From Icerya purchasi (lineage: Eukaryota > Arthropoda > Insecta > Hemiptera > Monophlebidae): a stretch of 64,000 bases of DNA. This document shows, piece after piece, positions 63,165 to 64,000 of this stretch. The first letter of the stretch is position 1. The number at the start of each line of letters is the position of its first letter. The notes under the pieces are model-generated. The model was not told the DNA's origin, searched no databases, and worked only from the letters and a program-made list of their open reading frames with translations. The position numbers were made by a program, and so were the translations under genes. Where the stretch lies: NCBI GenBank assembly GCA_039619475.1, contig CM077115.1, forward strand, positions 140,132,172 to 140,196,171. The letters run 5' to 3'.

Positions 63165-63479
63165 ATGGAGTACACATGCTACGTCTGCAACGATGAAGTT
63201 TCTAATGGAGTTAATTTAGCCACTGCAGTTGCTCCAGCTTCTAAAACTGGGTTAGCTGAAAAGATTAGTCAAGTTATCGGCGAGCAATTTGTAGTTATAA
63301 TTACCGTAAACGATGTTGTTTGTAAACGATGTGTAGCTTTACTCTCGCATATGGATAGGCTTCAGAATGAATTGGCGTTGGTTAAAAAAGTGGTATTGCA
63401 CCATACCAAGAATAAATATCACACAGTTCGCAGTAATAACTTATTGTCGCAACCACAGCCCAGTTCAAGTATAGAGAAG
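63165..63479 (+). CDS. ZAD-type zinc-finger protein, first coding exon
   Basis: The N-terminal zinc-finger-associated domain (ZAD) binds one zinc through four Cys and mediates dimerisation, usually in nuclear C2H2 transcription factors of insects. Here CYVC (Cys5, Cys8) and CKRC (Cys53, Cys56) are spaced as in ZADs. The hydrophobic pattern LAEKISQVIGEQF and ALLSHMDRLQNEL lies before and after the second pair. The exon begins after the acceptor TGTCTTACAG at 63138-63147. The ATG at 63165 is its first, with CDS phase 0. A donor AAG-GTTAGT lies at 63480, after SSSIEK at residue 105. Reading on past the donor reaches a stop at 63519-63521, but intron-like sequence there argues for splicing. The C2H2 fingers would be downstream, outside the window. 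No truncation is seen in the exon. Confidence 0.8.
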
Positions 63480-64000
63480 GTTAGTAGTTTATTGCTAATG
63501 TGTAAACATTTTAAAGATTAAGTATGATCGAGTTGGTTTTACAATTACTTCTAGATGCTTAGTGATACCATCAAATATTAGTTTTCTTTTACCGCGGGTT
63601 ATACAAATTTCTTTTTTCTTTTTTTTTTTTCAATTTTTGCGTTACGGTTGCCTATGAATGTTTCATGGATTTCTCAAATCAATAAATTCAAAATGGTGTT
63701 AAGCTTGATTTTTACCTTTAGGTATTGTTTGTAATAAAGTTTGGAATGGACTGATGTGATAGTAAAAATGGTTTTATTTTTGCTGTACATAGAATAAGCA
63801 ATAATATAGCTAAGTTAATCTTTTCTTCCTATTTTCTATTGTCGTTCATGTTGAAAACTATGTATGTTTAAGGCGATTAACGTTGCGTTTTTTTTTTTCA
63901 TAATTAAAGACTTAATTTGTGTTCCAAAATATAGCAAACATCAAAAAGTTCGTTAATTGTTCAAATTCGTGCATGCCCTTACATGAGGATAAACGATTAA
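63480..64000. other. Probable intron of the ZAD gene
   Basis: Follows the GTTAGT donor. AT-rich, with no further ZAD or C2H2 motif before the window ends. Confidence 0.55.

Overview
The window is arthropod, most likely insect, nuclear DNA. It is AT-rich and intron-bearing, is dominated by mariner transposons and Jockey-superfamily non-LTR retrotransposons (LINEs), and ends with the first coding exon of a ZAD-type zinc-finger gene. The species cannot be told from the sequence. Only two stretches of real protein-coding interest exist outside transposons: a decayed multi-copy gene of unknown function in the left half, and the ZAD exon at the right end.

Positions 1-29475 form one large inverted repeat that the assembly shows twice. 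An arm (1-8823) is followed by a 456-bp AT-rich spacer (8824-9279) and its mirror (9280-15142). After a 100-N gap come a 16-base stretch that I recognise as a PacBio sample barcode, a second copy of the inner arm (15259-20189), the same spacer (20190-20645) and a full mirror arm (20646-29475). Block 3893-15142 matches block 15259-26508 at a constant offset of 11,366 wherever I compared them. I therefore read the gap as an unmerged 11,250-bp contig overlap: the real locus probably has one palindrome, not two.

The palindrome arms and the outer flank to about 33420 are built of old, diverged tandem repeats: roughly 185-bp satellite monomers, 32-bp and 124-bp minisatellites, a 360-bp tandem pair, and a higher-order unit of about 4.2 kb. 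The 4.2-kb unit carries a frameshifted gene that resembles a lineage-expanded insect protein family.

33.4-39 kb holds DNA transposons: two mariner elements abutting at a TATA site (34635-35380 and 35385-36712) and a tandem pair of a non-autonomous repeat (36719-38402). The second of that pair carries a nested LINE derivative with an 11-bp target-site duplication.

41.9-57.4 kb is a graveyard of one Jockey-type LINE clade. It contains gag (43640-44995), a decayed ORF2 (45050-48760, minus strand), an internally deleted copy split by a third mariner (48900-52980), and small fragments. Two tiny insertions (40715-40768 and 47171-47230) consist only of the family's 3' hairpin plus poly(A), each with a clear target-site duplication.

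58.6-61.07 kb is a 5'-truncated Jockey element with scattered stops. 63148-63479 is the ZAD exon with canonical splice signals on both sides. I see no operons, CRISPR arrays, rRNA or tRNA genes.
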